64,000 bases of DNA from CAVYHX01 sp963768415 (GTDB lineage: Bacteria > Pseudomonadota > Gammaproteobacteria > UBA9214), in the NCBI GenBank assembly GCA_963768415.1, contig CAVYHX010000016.1, positions 1-64,000 of the forward strand, given 5' to 3'. A program made the translations under genes and the position numbers. Under the pieces are notes generated by a model. The model made no database searches. It saw only the letters and a program-made list of their open reading frames with translations, and was not told the origin of the DNA. Of the stretch, positions 55,419 to 63,869 are shown one piece after another. Numbering within the stretch: the stretch's first letter is position 1; the number at the start of each line of letters is the position of its first letter.

Positions 55419-55715
55419 TCAGCTATCCAGCAATACCGTTTCTACCCGGCTGTTTAACATGACGATGCAACCTTTCTGGCGGCCGATGCCATCCTCACTA
55501 TAGTCGAAAGTGTAGGTGCGTTTCAGTGCTAAACCGCTCACTTTTGAAAAGTATGGCCGCATCGCGCTCAATGAGGCTGTGCCATCCAGGAACTGGATGT
55601 TGCGTTGCTTGCAGGTATTCCTTGCGGTTTCTATGGCTATGTCATGGCAGTGCAGGCTGAATTGCCAGAACAGTACCAGCAGCACGATAATCAGGAGTAA
55701 TGCCAGTGATGTCAT
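55419..55715 (-). CDS. DUF3301-like membrane-anchored protein
   Basis: ~98 residues from ATG 55715. One N-terminal membrane segment (LALLLIIVLLVLFWQFSL), then HDIAIETARNTCKQRNIQFL and LKRTYTFDYSEDGIGRQKG, the DUF3301 pattern as remembered. Inner-membrane, cytoplasmic tail. Function unknown. ATG 55757 gives a slightly longer variant. Confidence 0.65.
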   Translation of the reverse strand: MTSLALLLIIVLLVLFWQFSLHCHDIAIETARNTCKQRNIQFLDGTASLSAMRPYFSKVSGLALKRTYTFDYSEDGIGRQKGCIVMLNSRVETVLLDS

Positions 55716-55942
55716 AATGATGCTGCAGCATGTCACGGTCAGAATAAGGTGATGCAACTGTTGCCTGTGCGAACACCGGGTCGCATTCCTTTCGACCGGA
55801 ATAAATGGATATATCTGCCATATTACGCGGTTTCTGATGGTATAAACACGGGATTTCGATGCTGCGGTTCAATTGCATCAATCTGACATGGTAGAATGTA
55901 ACCGGTGTTTTCTTATCACACGTAAAGCGGGATTTCCCACCC

Positions 55943-56344
55943 ATGTCATCACTTTCACCGGAAGAGCGCACCGAACTGGGCCGTATGGTCGTTAATGTAC
56001 TGGACGAATGGGGTATAACGGCCGCGGACCAGGTGATTATGCTCGCCTTGCCGGATGGTACCAGGACCAGAATGTTGCGGCGTTACCAGGAAGACACGCC
56101 GCTACCCGATGATCCTGTGGTGATGAAGCACGTCGAGCACCTGCTGGGGATTGCTGATGCCCTGCGCACAACGTTTCCCCGGAATGAAAAAATCGGCGTC
56201 ATCTGGCTCAAGCAACGCTGTAAACGATTACGCAGCCGCCGTCCCATGGATATCATGGTGGAGGGCGGGTTGAGCGGACTGATTACGGTGCGTACCCATC
56301 TGGACTGCTCCTTCGCCTGGCGTGAGTCCGAACGCAAGGACTGA
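55943..56344 (+). CDS. MbcA/ParS/Xre-type antitoxin-domain protein without a toxin partner
   Basis: 133 residues. N-terminal helical domain, then the toxin-binding (DUF2384-like) C-terminal part RRPMDIMVEGGLSGLITVRT (~97-116). In toxin-antitoxin modules this domain caps a RES-type toxin. No RES gene lies beside it, so it is an orphan or a regulatory relative. No HTH is obvious at the N-terminus. Confidence 0.6.
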   Translation: MSSLSPEERTELGRMVVNVLDEWGITAADQVIMLALPDGTRTRMLRRYQEDTPLPDDPVVMKHVEHLLGIADALRTTFPRNEKIGVIWLKQRCKRLRSRRPMDIMVEGGLSGLITVRTHLDCSFAWRESERKD

Positions 56345-56379
56345 CAGCAGGACGCACCGCGCCCGTGTAGATCGTATAA

Positions 56380-56862
56380 CTACCGGTTTCTCTTGCCGCG
56401 ACGGGAGAGTTTGTGGGCGGTCATATCGTCTACAAGTGTGTTGCAGGGAATGTTTTCAAGCGCAGAGTAATGCTCGATGGCAGCATCGATCAGTGCGTTA
56501 ATGTCCTCGATAACGTCTTTCCGCGTATCTTCCCGCGCGATGCTGCGCTGCAGGCCAAGCAGGCCGCCATACTGGATTTTTACCAGCACGCTGTGCGGCA
56601 TCTGCAATAGATCGTCTTCGACATCAAATGCCGGCAAGGCTACATCCTTGAGTTTCCGGAAGAGGAGTGTGCAGCGATCGTGTGAAGCCGCTGCGCTACA
56701 GGCGATTTCGGCGCCCCCCCGGCGGACAATCTGGCTGGCATGCCGGCAACCAAAATTATCACTGCAACAGGGTGCTGCTGAATGGACAGATGAGGTCTTG
56801 CATTGTCTTCCCGGTAATATTCCAGGTTGCAAATTGTAGCCAATTGAATAATAAATAGACAT
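56380..56862 (-). CDS. Cys-rich GGLLGLQ-family protein, copy 2
   Basis: 160 residues. RQCKTSSVHSAAPCCSDNFG, GCRHASQIVRRGGAEIACSA, RCTLLFRKLKDVALPAFDVE and SVLVKIQYGGLLGLQRSIAR align with copy 1 at 54519. Cys C-x11-C pattern and the GGLLGLQ block are conserved; spacing differs by ~5 residues. Its C-terminus is basic (HKLSRRGKRNR), like copy 1. No known family recognised. Confidence 0.6.
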   Translation of the reverse strand: MSIYYSIGYNLQPGILPGRQCKTSSVHSAAPCCSDNFGCRHASQIVRRGGAEIACSAAASHDRCTLLFRKLKDVALPAFDVEDDLLQMPHSVLVKIQYGGLLGLQRSIAREDTRKDVIEDINALIDAAIEHYSALENIPCNTLVDDMTAHKLSRRGKRNR

Positions 56863-56949
56863 AACAGCGCATGCTCGTCATGCCGGCACCAGTGGCTGTT
56901 ACCCGAATCGCTAATGATTTCAGCCGGCTGAATGATATCAGGATGAAAT

Positions 56950-57291
56950 ATGTTGAATAAGCCCGGCATTGTGACCGCAATCCCGAGGCGCCGGTACAGT
57001 CTTGGTGAGTACACGGTAGTTGTGCTGCACGAGATCGAAAGCAACGATGGCATTGACTACAGTTACATTATGGCGGTGGTCAGGGGGCAGGATCCGGAAC
57101 CGGGGCTCTATATAACCGCGGAAAGGATCCCGGGCAGGGATATTGCGATGCGTATTGTTATGCAGGGTGGAGACGAGGTGCTCGGCACATCGCCCGCATG
57201 GAGTGATCTGGAGGCCTTTGTTACCGCCTCCCTGGATATCGTCGCCCGGGTTTTGAATGTGACTGATGAAACACCTTATCAGTTGATGTAA
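56950..57291 (+). CDS. uncharacterised 113-residue protein
   Basis: Soluble alpha/beta protein: GEYTVVVLHEIESNDGIDYS (~19-38), YITAERIPGRDIAMRIVMQG (~54-73) and a helical C-terminus. No family recognised. It is divergent from copy 2 of the Cys-rich family (~88 bp between) and 18 bp before the next gene. Confidence 0.6.
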   Translation: MLNKPGIVTAIPRRRYSLGEYTVVVLHEIESNDGIDYSYIMAVVRGQDPEPGLYITAERIPGRDIAMRIVMQGGDEVLGTSPAWSDLEAFVTASLDIVARVLNVTDETPYQLM

Positions 57292-57309
57292 GGAGTGCAG
57301 GAAGCGTTA

Positions 57310-57572
57310 ATGCGGACACGCATACTGATCATGATCATATCGTTGCTGTTGTCCCTGTTGCCGGTGACAACCGTTCAGGCGTTCTTCTTTTTGTTTTTCT
57401 TTCGGCAGCAAGCAAGCGGTCGCACTATTACGATTACCCGCCATCCTGCAGCGCCTGTGGGCAGCCGGTCATGCCGTTTATGCCTTACCAGCCGGGTGTG
57501 ATTAATCCGTATTATGAAGGCTGGTACCCTGCGCCATCCCGGTTGCCCTGGATGGGGACAACCGGCGCGTGA
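57310..57572 (+). CDS. small exported Tyr/Pro-rich protein (one T missing)
   Basis: ~87 residues if a T is restored in the T run near 57402. Signal MRTRILIMIISLLLSLLPVT (~1-25), FFFLFFF core, then KRSHYYDYPPSCSACGQPVM with a C-x2-C pair and a Pro/Tyr-rich tail (YQPGVINPYYEGWYPAP). Uncorrected it stops at 57501. Function unknown; exported. Confidence 0.5.
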
Positions 57573-57604
57573 GCATGCGGGCAATGAATGACAGGCGGGC
57601 CTTG

Positions 57605-59767
57605 CTAGCTGGCGCCAATCTCCCGCCTTCGGTAATTCTGCCCGGTTGACGAGTGTGCCGTCAGCAGATCGGTGAAATCCGCCGGGCTGAGCGGTTTACT
57701 GAATAGATAGCCCTGGACAACGGTGCAATTCTGCTGCCTGAGAAATTCAAGTTGCTTGTTATTCTCGACACCTTCAGCAACCAGAGACAAACCCAGACTT
57801 TGTGCCATGGCGATGACCGCCTGGGCAATCAGGGTGTCCTCCTTGTTATCGGGTATCTCACGGACAAATGACTTGTCGATCTTGACGGTATCGATCGGTA
57901 GCTTGCGCAGGTATCCGAGCGAGGAGTAGCCGGTGCCAAAATCGTCCATCGCAATCCTGAATCCCATGGCCTTGAGTTTGTCCAGTATGACGATTGCCGT
58001 GTCGAGGTTTTTCATGACAACATTTTCGGTGATTTCGAGTTCCGTCATGCCTGCATTTATACCGGTTGTTTCCAGCGCATGCTTTATTGTGCGGGTTAGT
58101 CCCGGCCGGGCAATCTGGGAGGCCGACAGGTTGACCGCCAGCCCGAGCTGTTTATGACCTGCATCATGCCAGCCCCTGAGCTGTCTGAAGGCGGTGTGCA
58201 GTACCCACTCGCCGATGGGAATTATCATGCCGCTGTCTTCAGCGATCGGGAGAAAATCCAGCGGATTAATAGCGCCCATTTCAGGATGCTGCCACCGCAA
58301 CAGGGCCTCGGCTCCGATAATGGTGTTGGTGGTTATGTCGACCTGTGGCTGGTAATACAATTCCAGCTCATCATTCTCCAGCGCCTTCCTCAGGCTGGTT
58401 TCGAGCGACAGTTGCTTGCGCGATACTGCATTCATTTCCGCAGTGTAGTACACCAGTTTATTCCTGCCGAGTTCCTTCGCGCGGTACATGCTGACGTCGG
58501 AGTTTTTGACCAGGGTATCGGTATCGAGGCCGTCGAATGGATAGATGCTGACCCCGATACTGGTAGTGATATGCAATTCATGTCCGTTACATGATGCTGG
58601 CTTGACAAGCGAGTCAATTATCTTGTTTCCGATACGCCCTGCGTCGGCCGAACTTTTTATATCGGTCAGCAGCACCATGAATTCATCCCCGCCCAAACGG
58701 GCAACCGTATCATCCGTACGCAGGCACTTCCTGATGCGACGCGAAACGACACGCAGCAACTGGTCACCGACCGCATGCCCCAGTGAATCGTTGATGACCT
58801 TGAATCGGTCGAGATCGAGAAACAGCAATGCCAGCATGGACTGCTGACGCTGGGCGTGTGCCAGCGCCGTATCGATGCGGTCATTGAAGAGGATGCGATT
58901 GGGTAGACCGGTCAGGGCATCATGATGTGCGTAATATTCCATTCGCTTGGCGACCGACTCGGCCTGTTCCTTGGCCGATGCAAGTTGCTGATTGGCTATC
59001 TCGATTTCCTCTGTACGCAGCGCCACCCGCTCTTCCAGCATGGAGCGGTGCTCGATAAGTTCCTTGTCCCGGGACTGTATTTCATTGAGCATCACGTTGA
59101 AATCGACAATCAGGGTACCGATTTCATCAGTGCCTTCCCCGGTAACACGCAAGGAATAATTTTTATCTGTGGTTATGTTCCTGGCTGTTTCTGAAAGCCG
59201 CAATAATGGATCGGTAATAATGCGCTGCATGCGCGCACTAAGCCCGAATGTGACCAGCAGCGATACCAGCAAAACAATGCCGACAATGTTCAGGAACCAT
59301 GTCAGCCGCTCGCGGATAACTTCCATATCGGATTGCAAATACACGAAGCCGATGTGCTCACCCTCGACGACAATACGGGTCAGCAGTTCGATATGACTGT
59401 CCCAGAAAAGCACATTCACCGGCTGGAGTTCCGGATCCGGGATAGTGATATCCAGGCCCGGTTTTCTGTATGCTGCGAATGTCTCGCCATCCAGTCCGAA
59501 GATTGCGGCTCCCTGAATATGACCCTGTAACTCCAGGAATCCCAGGGTTTCCTGTGCGGCAACCCTGTCACCGAACAGGATCGCGGCGCTGCTGTTGGCG
59601 GCGATGATCTCGGCCAGAGTGCTCAGGTTTTCGCTGACGGCCTGTTGTGCGTTGATCCTGTCAGCAGTGATGAACGAGCCGCTGGCAATCAACAGGGATA
59701 TCGTGCTGATGCTGATGATTATCAGCATCAGCTTGCTGCGGATCGATATATTCGAGAGCATGGACAT
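57605..59767 (-). CDS. membrane-bound GGDEF-EAL c-di-GMP enzyme (CHASE8/HAMP)
   Basis: 720 residues. Two N-terminal membrane helices (~8-30 and ~160-182) bracket a periplasmic CHASE8-like sensor; HAMP covers ~182-235. GGDEF domain with intact ARLGGDEFMVLL (~358-369) and EAL domain with GAEALLRW (~480-487) and DDFGTGYSS (~610-618). Both catalytic motifs are intact, so synthesis and hydrolysis are both possible. It is 8 bp after yfiR and last in the receptor module. Confidence 0.88.
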   Translation of the reverse strand: MSMLSNISIRSKLMLIIISISTISLLIASGSFITADRINAQQAVSENLSTLAEIIAANSSAAILFGDRVAAQETLGFLELQGHIQGAAIFGLDGETFAAYRKPGLDITIPDPELQPVNVLFWDSHIELLTRIVVEGEHIGFVYLQSDMEVIRERLTWFLNIVGIVLLVSLLVTFGLSARMQRIITDPLLRLSETARNITTDKNYSLRVTGEGTDEIGTLIVDFNVMLNEIQSRDKELIEHRSMLEERVALRTEEIEIANQQLASAKEQAESVAKRMEYYAHHDALTGLPNRILFNDRIDTALAHAQRQQSMLALLFLDLDRFKVINDSLGHAVGDQLLRVVSRRIRKCLRTDDTVARLGGDEFMVLLTDIKSSADAGRIGNKIIDSLVKPASCNGHELHITTSIGVSIYPFDGLDTDTLVKNSDVSMYRAKELGRNKLVYYTAEMNAVSRKQLSLETSLRKALENDELELYYQPQVDITTNTIIGAEALLRWQHPEMGAINPLDFLPIAEDSGMIIPIGEWVLHTAFRQLRGWHDAGHKQLGLAVNLSASQIARPGLTRTIKHALETTGINAGMTELEITENVVMKNLDTAIVILDKLKAMGFRIAMDDFGTGYSSLGYLRKLPIDTVKIDKSFVREIPDNKEDTLIAQAVIAMAQSLGLSLVAEGVENNKQLEFLRQQNCTVVQGYLFSKPLSPADFTDLLTAHSSTGQNYRRREIGAS

Positions 59768-59775
59768 GCTCTGTA

Positions 59776-60345
59776 CTACTTCCCTTTTTTCACTGCATTA
59801 GCCAGGGATAACAGTTTTGAACTGATATTCAGGCCGGCATTATCAGCGGCGTCGATATTGACATCGAATCTTACCTTGTTGTCAATCAGCCGGAACTGGA
59901 TGATCCCGCCGAGCTCGGTGAAGTTATCGGCATCACTGACCGTGAGTACCGGTAATTTACCGAGCTTGGAAAGGATGTTCTTCATATCACCGGCGCTCGA
60001 TTCGCTGATGAAGACAAGCTGGCAGTTGCCGGCAGCTGCCGCGTCCTTGATCCGCCTGATCCTGAGGGCCTGTCCGTTGACGGCCTTGCTCTCGAGGGGA
60101 GACAGATATTCTCCGAACATATCCGTCCCCAGAATGCAAAGCGAGAAGATGTCGTTATTGCTCGTTGCCTGTTTGGGCCAGTCCACGAAACGGGTAAAGT
60201 TATACAGAAATGCAGCCTTGATCCGGTATTCGGTGACCAGCACATCGGCGGCCTTGCTGAAGGCGGGTGCACAAAACAACAGCGCCACCAGAATTGCCGG
60301 CACTATGCAGCGTAGTTCGAATGTTGTTCTTTTGTGCGTTTTCAT
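59776..60345 (-). CDS. yfiR: YfiR-family periplasmic protein
   Basis: 189 residues with a signal peptide (~1-33). DUF4154/YfiR pattern: EYRIKAAFLYNFTRFVDWP (~39-57), LCILGTDMFG (~69-78), CQLVFISESSAG (~107-118) and GIIQFRLIDNKVRFDVNI (~145-162). YfiR binds and inhibits the periplasmic part of a membrane diguanylate cyclase (YfiN in Pseudomonas), here most likely the CHASE8-HAMP-GGDEF-EAL protein next to it. Confidence 0.85.
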   Translation of the reverse strand: MKTHKRTTFELRCIVPAILVALLFCAPAFSKAADVLVTEYRIKAAFLYNFTRFVDWPKQATSNNDIFSLCILGTDMFGEYLSPLESKAVNGQALRIRRIKDAAAAGNCQLVFISESSAGDMKNILSKLGKLPVLTVSDADNFTELGGIIQFRLIDNKVRFDVNIDAADNAGLNISSKLLSLANAVKKGK

Positions 60346-60387
60346 TTTTTATAGTAGTGACATTGCTTCAATCGGCATGTCCCGGAC

Positions 60388-62508
60388 CTAGAACTGCCAG
60401 TTCACCTTGCCATACACGCTGCGCTCCACTTCCGTCGCCTGTGTCTGGATGAAATCAGGTGCGTATTCCGCATGCTGGCTGTCGAGCAGGTTCTGTCCAA
60501 CCAGCGAGAATTCCAGCCCCGCTTTTGGCTTCCATCCCAGCCGCAAGTCAAGTTCTACATAGCTGTCGATGGGCTTGAAGTTGTAAACTTCGACTTCTCC
60601 GACGTAACGCAGTGCCGCATCGAAGCTGACGCGATTAGTCAGGTCAAGGGAAGTCCACAGCGAGGCCATACTGGTCGGGCTGCCGTCCTGGGCGGACAGT
60701 GAAGGCGCATCCATGCTGCCTGACGTGAGGTCAAAATCCATCTCCAGGTAGGAATAGTTGCCATTGATACGCCAGCCCGGGCGGACCTGCCACTGGCCGG
60801 CAAGCTCGATGCCGGATACCTGACCCTTCATGTCATTGCCGAATGGAAACGGTACTGCTGTTGCGCTTGGCATGCCCATATCCAGTGTACGCAGGTCCTC
60901 GTAGTCGTACAGGAACCCGGTGATATCCATAGACCAGTTACTCCTGAACATTCGATAACCCAGTTCATAGGCGATCAGCTCTTCCGAGTCGAAGTCGTCG
61001 TCGCCGGTGGCAAAGACGGCTATCCCCGGATCGAATGCAGGATCCACCAGCAGGCGCAATCTGACATCATGCTCGCCGCGGGCCGGTGTGCGCACGGCGC
61101 GGGAAACGGAACCCCATACGGTCTGGTCGTCTTTTACTGACCAGGCCAGGCGCACATTGGGCTGCACTTCGAAGCCGGTGAAATCATTGTGTTCGAACTT
61201 GGAACCGACCGTCAGCAGAACATCCTCATGCACACTGATTTCATCCTGCACAAAGGCGCTGACCAGGTCGACGTCTCGTTTATCCGGGACCAGGGCAAAG
61301 GCTGGATTGCCGTCCGATTCGTCCTCGATATGACGGAAGCCCACACCCCACAACATGTCATGGTTTGCGCGCGGCACGAAGTGGTGCTGGAAGTCGATGT
61401 CGATGGTGTTGCGTTCTTCATCGAGAATCGTGCCATTGCGACTTACATGATCGATGTACGCCTGCAGTGCGAAATCCGATGAATCACTCGTCTTGCGGGT
61501 CCAGCGAAACAACACATTGCCGGAATCCAGCTCCGTGTCGTCCACGACCGGGTTGGGAACGGTTCCCGCTCCGCCATCAACGGGTACCAGGGTCAGTTGA
61601 CCGGCATGCCCGCTGGCCAGGTCACCCTGGACCGTGAAGCTGTTGCCATTGCTGCCGTCCCAGTCGGTGCGAAACCCGACCTGGCCGGATTCCCAGTCGT
61701 CATGGGTATCGGTGAAGCCAAAGCCCGGATCCAGCGTCCTGGCGACCGCCCCCTCATCGGTGGCCGTATATTTGGCATGAACGCGGAAATTGCCGCCGTT
61801 TTTCAGTTTGCCACCATGGCGTACCGTGCCCGAACCACGCAGCTCATCGCCGGCGCTCGCAGCAATCATCGTGCCCTGGGTGTCGGCGGCAGACTTGGTA
61901 ATGATATTGATCACCCCGTTGACCGCGTTGGCGCCCCACAGGGTGCCACCCGGTCCACGGATGACCTCGATCCGGTCGATATCTTCCAGTACCACATCCT
62001 GCATATCCCAGTAGACCCCGGCGAACAGCGGGGTATAGACGCTGCGTCCGTCGATCAGTACCAGCAGCTTGTTGGCAAAGCGGCTGTTGGATCCGCGCGC
62101 CGTGATGGCCCACTTGTTCGAGTCGATACGGGCCACCTGCACCCCGGGTACCCGGCGCAGGGCATCCGGAATCGTCGTGACCCCCCATTTGCGGATGTCT
62201 TCATCGGTAATAACGGAGAGGGCGGCTGCCACATCGGCCTGTTTCTGTGGTTTTTTCGAAACCGACGTGACCTCGATATTCATCAGCGCCTCGAGGCTCA
62301 TGTCGATCAAATCGGGTGGCAGGCTGGCCTGGATGCTGGTGGCATGGACTGTCAGTGCAGTACACAGGCCGGTGGTGATCAGGGTGCGTAACCGCTGCAG
62401 GGATTGTTTCAATCCTGTGAGCAGATAATGGAGCAGGGGCTCGAACCCAGGTTTCCCGGCAGTTGAGAGCATGCGCTCAAGGACAATCAATCGGGTCTTC
62501 ATGTGCAC
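60388..62508 (-). CDS. TonB-dependent outer-membrane receptor
   Basis: 706 residues. Plug domain SVITDEDIRKWGVTTIPDAL (~98-117), IRGPGGTLWGANAVNGVINI (~180-200) and a ~22-strand barrel ending in Phe (VNWQF). The N-terminus before ~60 is long and unusual for a signal. This subgroup typically accompanies YfiR and a diguanylate cyclase. Ligand unknown. ~43 bp upstream of yfiR. Confidence 0.9.
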   Translation of the reverse strand: MHMKTRLIVLERMLSTAGKPGFEPLLHYLLTGLKQSLQRLRTLITTGLCTALTVHATSIQASLPPDLIDMSLEALMNIEVTSVSKKPQKQADVAAALSVITDEDIRKWGVTTIPDALRRVPGVQVARIDSNKWAITARGSNSRFANKLLVLIDGRSVYTPLFAGVYWDMQDVVLEDIDRIEVIRGPGGTLWGANAVNGVINIITKSAADTQGTMIAASAGDELRGSGTVRHGGKLKNGGNFRVHAKYTATDEGAVARTLDPGFGFTDTHDDWESGQVGFRTDWDGSNGNSFTVQGDLASGHAGQLTLVPVDGGAGTVPNPVVDDTELDSGNVLFRWTRKTSDSSDFALQAYIDHVSRNGTILDEERNTIDIDFQHHFVPRANHDMLWGVGFRHIEDESDGNPAFALVPDKRDVDLVSAFVQDEISVHEDVLLTVGSKFEHNDFTGFEVQPNVRLAWSVKDDQTVWGSVSRAVRTPARGEHDVRLRLLVDPAFDPGIAVFATGDDDFDSEELIAYELGYRMFRSNWSMDITGFLYDYEDLRTLDMGMPSATAVPFPFGNDMKGQVSGIELAGQWQVRPGWRINGNYSYLEMDFDLTSGSMDAPSLSAQDGSPTSMASLWTSLDLTNRVSFDAALRYVGEVEVYNFKPIDSYVELDLRLGWKPKAGLEFSLVGQNLLDSQHAEYAPDFIQTQATEVERSVYGKVNWQF

Positions 62509-62752
62509 TACCTCGCAATCCTTGCCTAGTATTAACTAAATGAAAATCAACAGATTATCTTAATCTGCCTGGCTAACGCCGGTCTGCGATGCGGTGATCG
62601 ACAGGCGTGCTTGCGAGATTATCGGCAGCTGTAACAGTAACCTTAAGTCTTGATTGCATTCAGAAAACGCCATCAAAATGGCGACAGTGCGCGGGTTGGT
62701 GCGGTGGGAAGTGGGCGCCGGATGGCAGGCCCGGGGGTAGCCGTTCGAATGG
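62509..62752. other. ~240-bp region upstream of the TonB receptor
   Basis: Should hold the receptor operon promoter. No clear -10/-35, repeat or RNA element recognised. Confidence 0.3.
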
Positions 62753-63049
62753 CTAGTTCTTGTCGGCGTCCGTGTCCGGTTTACCGGGAATGTTCAGGGG
62801 AACTACGACTGAGGTTTGGGGTTCGTCAACAAAGCGCGGGCGCTGGTCCATGGGCCGGCCAGCCGCTGCATTCAGTTCAACCTCGCGGGCAGTGATCAGG
62901 CTGAGGCAGCTGCGGATGCCTTCCACCGTGTTATCCGACAAGGGGTGCCGGTATCCGGGGCGGGTATAGGTGTCTTTGGCAACATCTGTCAGCACGCGCT
63001 TCATGACGCGTAATATGCGTTCTTCCTTGCTGGGTTCGTCACCGGACAT
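62753..63049 (-). CDS. uncharacterised 98-residue protein
   Basis: Basic N-terminal half: EERILRVMKRVLTDVAKDTY; then SDNTVEGIRSCLSLITARE, a short helical domain with one Cys; Pro/Asp-rich tail. Soluble. Family not recognised. ~75 bp after the Zn-ribbon gene in the same direction. Confidence 0.6.
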   Translation of the reverse strand: MSGDEPSKEERILRVMKRVLTDVAKDTYTRPGYRHPLSDNTVEGIRSCLSLITAREVELNAAAGRPMDQRPRFVDEPQTSVVVPLNIPGKPDTDADKN

Positions 63050-63126
63050 GAGTCAGTCGTGCCTGCTGTGCGTGGATTGGACCCTTCGTATTGTGACATA
63101 GATCATTGCTGCGGGCAGAAATTCCC

Positions 63127-63717
63127 CTATTCACGCAGATACAGCGTCTTCCAGTCACACCCGGTCAGGGTTCGCAATGAGGCGAGCAATTCATCGCCCG
63201 GCACCGCCTCGGAGGGATAAATACCCCAGATTTCGAGAAAAATTCTGCCAAAACCCGCAGACTTGCGGAAGTTCAGCTGCATCAGCTGCCCGCTGTGATG
63301 GCAAGCCTGGCACTGCCAGTCGTGTTTTTCGGAGTCAGACTGCCAGTCCAGCAGGAGTTGCTGCCAGTTGTGTACCGGTTTCCGGCATTCGGGACAGCGG
63401 GGGAGCGGGGCATTGCGATCGGTGCGGAACTGCAGCGCGCCGGTTTCTGCCAGACGCACATGACAAAGCCCGCCGGCAGCGAGTGCTGCCTCGAGCGCGT
63501 CCGGTGAATCCGGTGGAAGCAGGTCGATATGCGGCGCGCAACCAAGAAAGGTGACCAGTTCAGGCAGTCGCTCACCTGCGGAATACAGGGTTAGCGTGGG
63601 GTGCCGGATGGGTGCGCCAATCAGTCCAAGGCCAGTCAAGTGGCTGGCGAGATGATCAGCAGCCACCGGCGCGGAGTGCGGGTTTGCCGGATGCATCAAT
63701 AATTTGTAGGCTGGCAT
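63127..63717 (-). CDS. uncharacterised protein with a zinc-ribbon-like CxxC pair
   Basis: 196 residues. CPECRKPVHNWQ (~107-118) and WQCQACHHSG (~133-142) form two CxxC pairs of a rubredoxin/zinc-ribbon type. Rest alpha/beta: LTLYSAGERLPELVTFLGCA (~42-61). No family recognised. Confidence 0.6.
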   Translation of the reverse strand: MPAYKLLMHPANPHSAPVAADHLASHLTGLGLIGAPIRHPTLTLYSAGERLPELVTFLGCAPHIDLLPPDSPDALEAALAAGGLCHVRLAETGALQFRTDRNAPLPRCPECRKPVHNWQQLLLDWQSDSEKHDWQCQACHHSGQLMQLNFRKSAGFGRIFLEIWGIYPSEAVPGDELLASLRTLTGCDWKTLYLRE

Positions 63718-63869
63718 GGAGGATTCCTGTGTAGTGCCCTATGTTACCGTGCCGGTCCCTGTCATTGGCGCTGACGACTAACTTTCTTTGGGTCTGGCGT
63801 GCGTGTACCAGCAGGCTCACAATGATCACTATAATGACTACGGAAGTCTCCGGAAAACGAGGACGGCAC

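Noticed and set aside
61597..62391. 264-codon frame opposite the TonB receptor
   Set aside because: Shadow of the receptor gene on the other strand.
62420..62460. tRNA-like GGCTCGAACCC segment
   Set aside because: It codes part of the TonB receptor N-terminus and no cloverleaf can be drawn.
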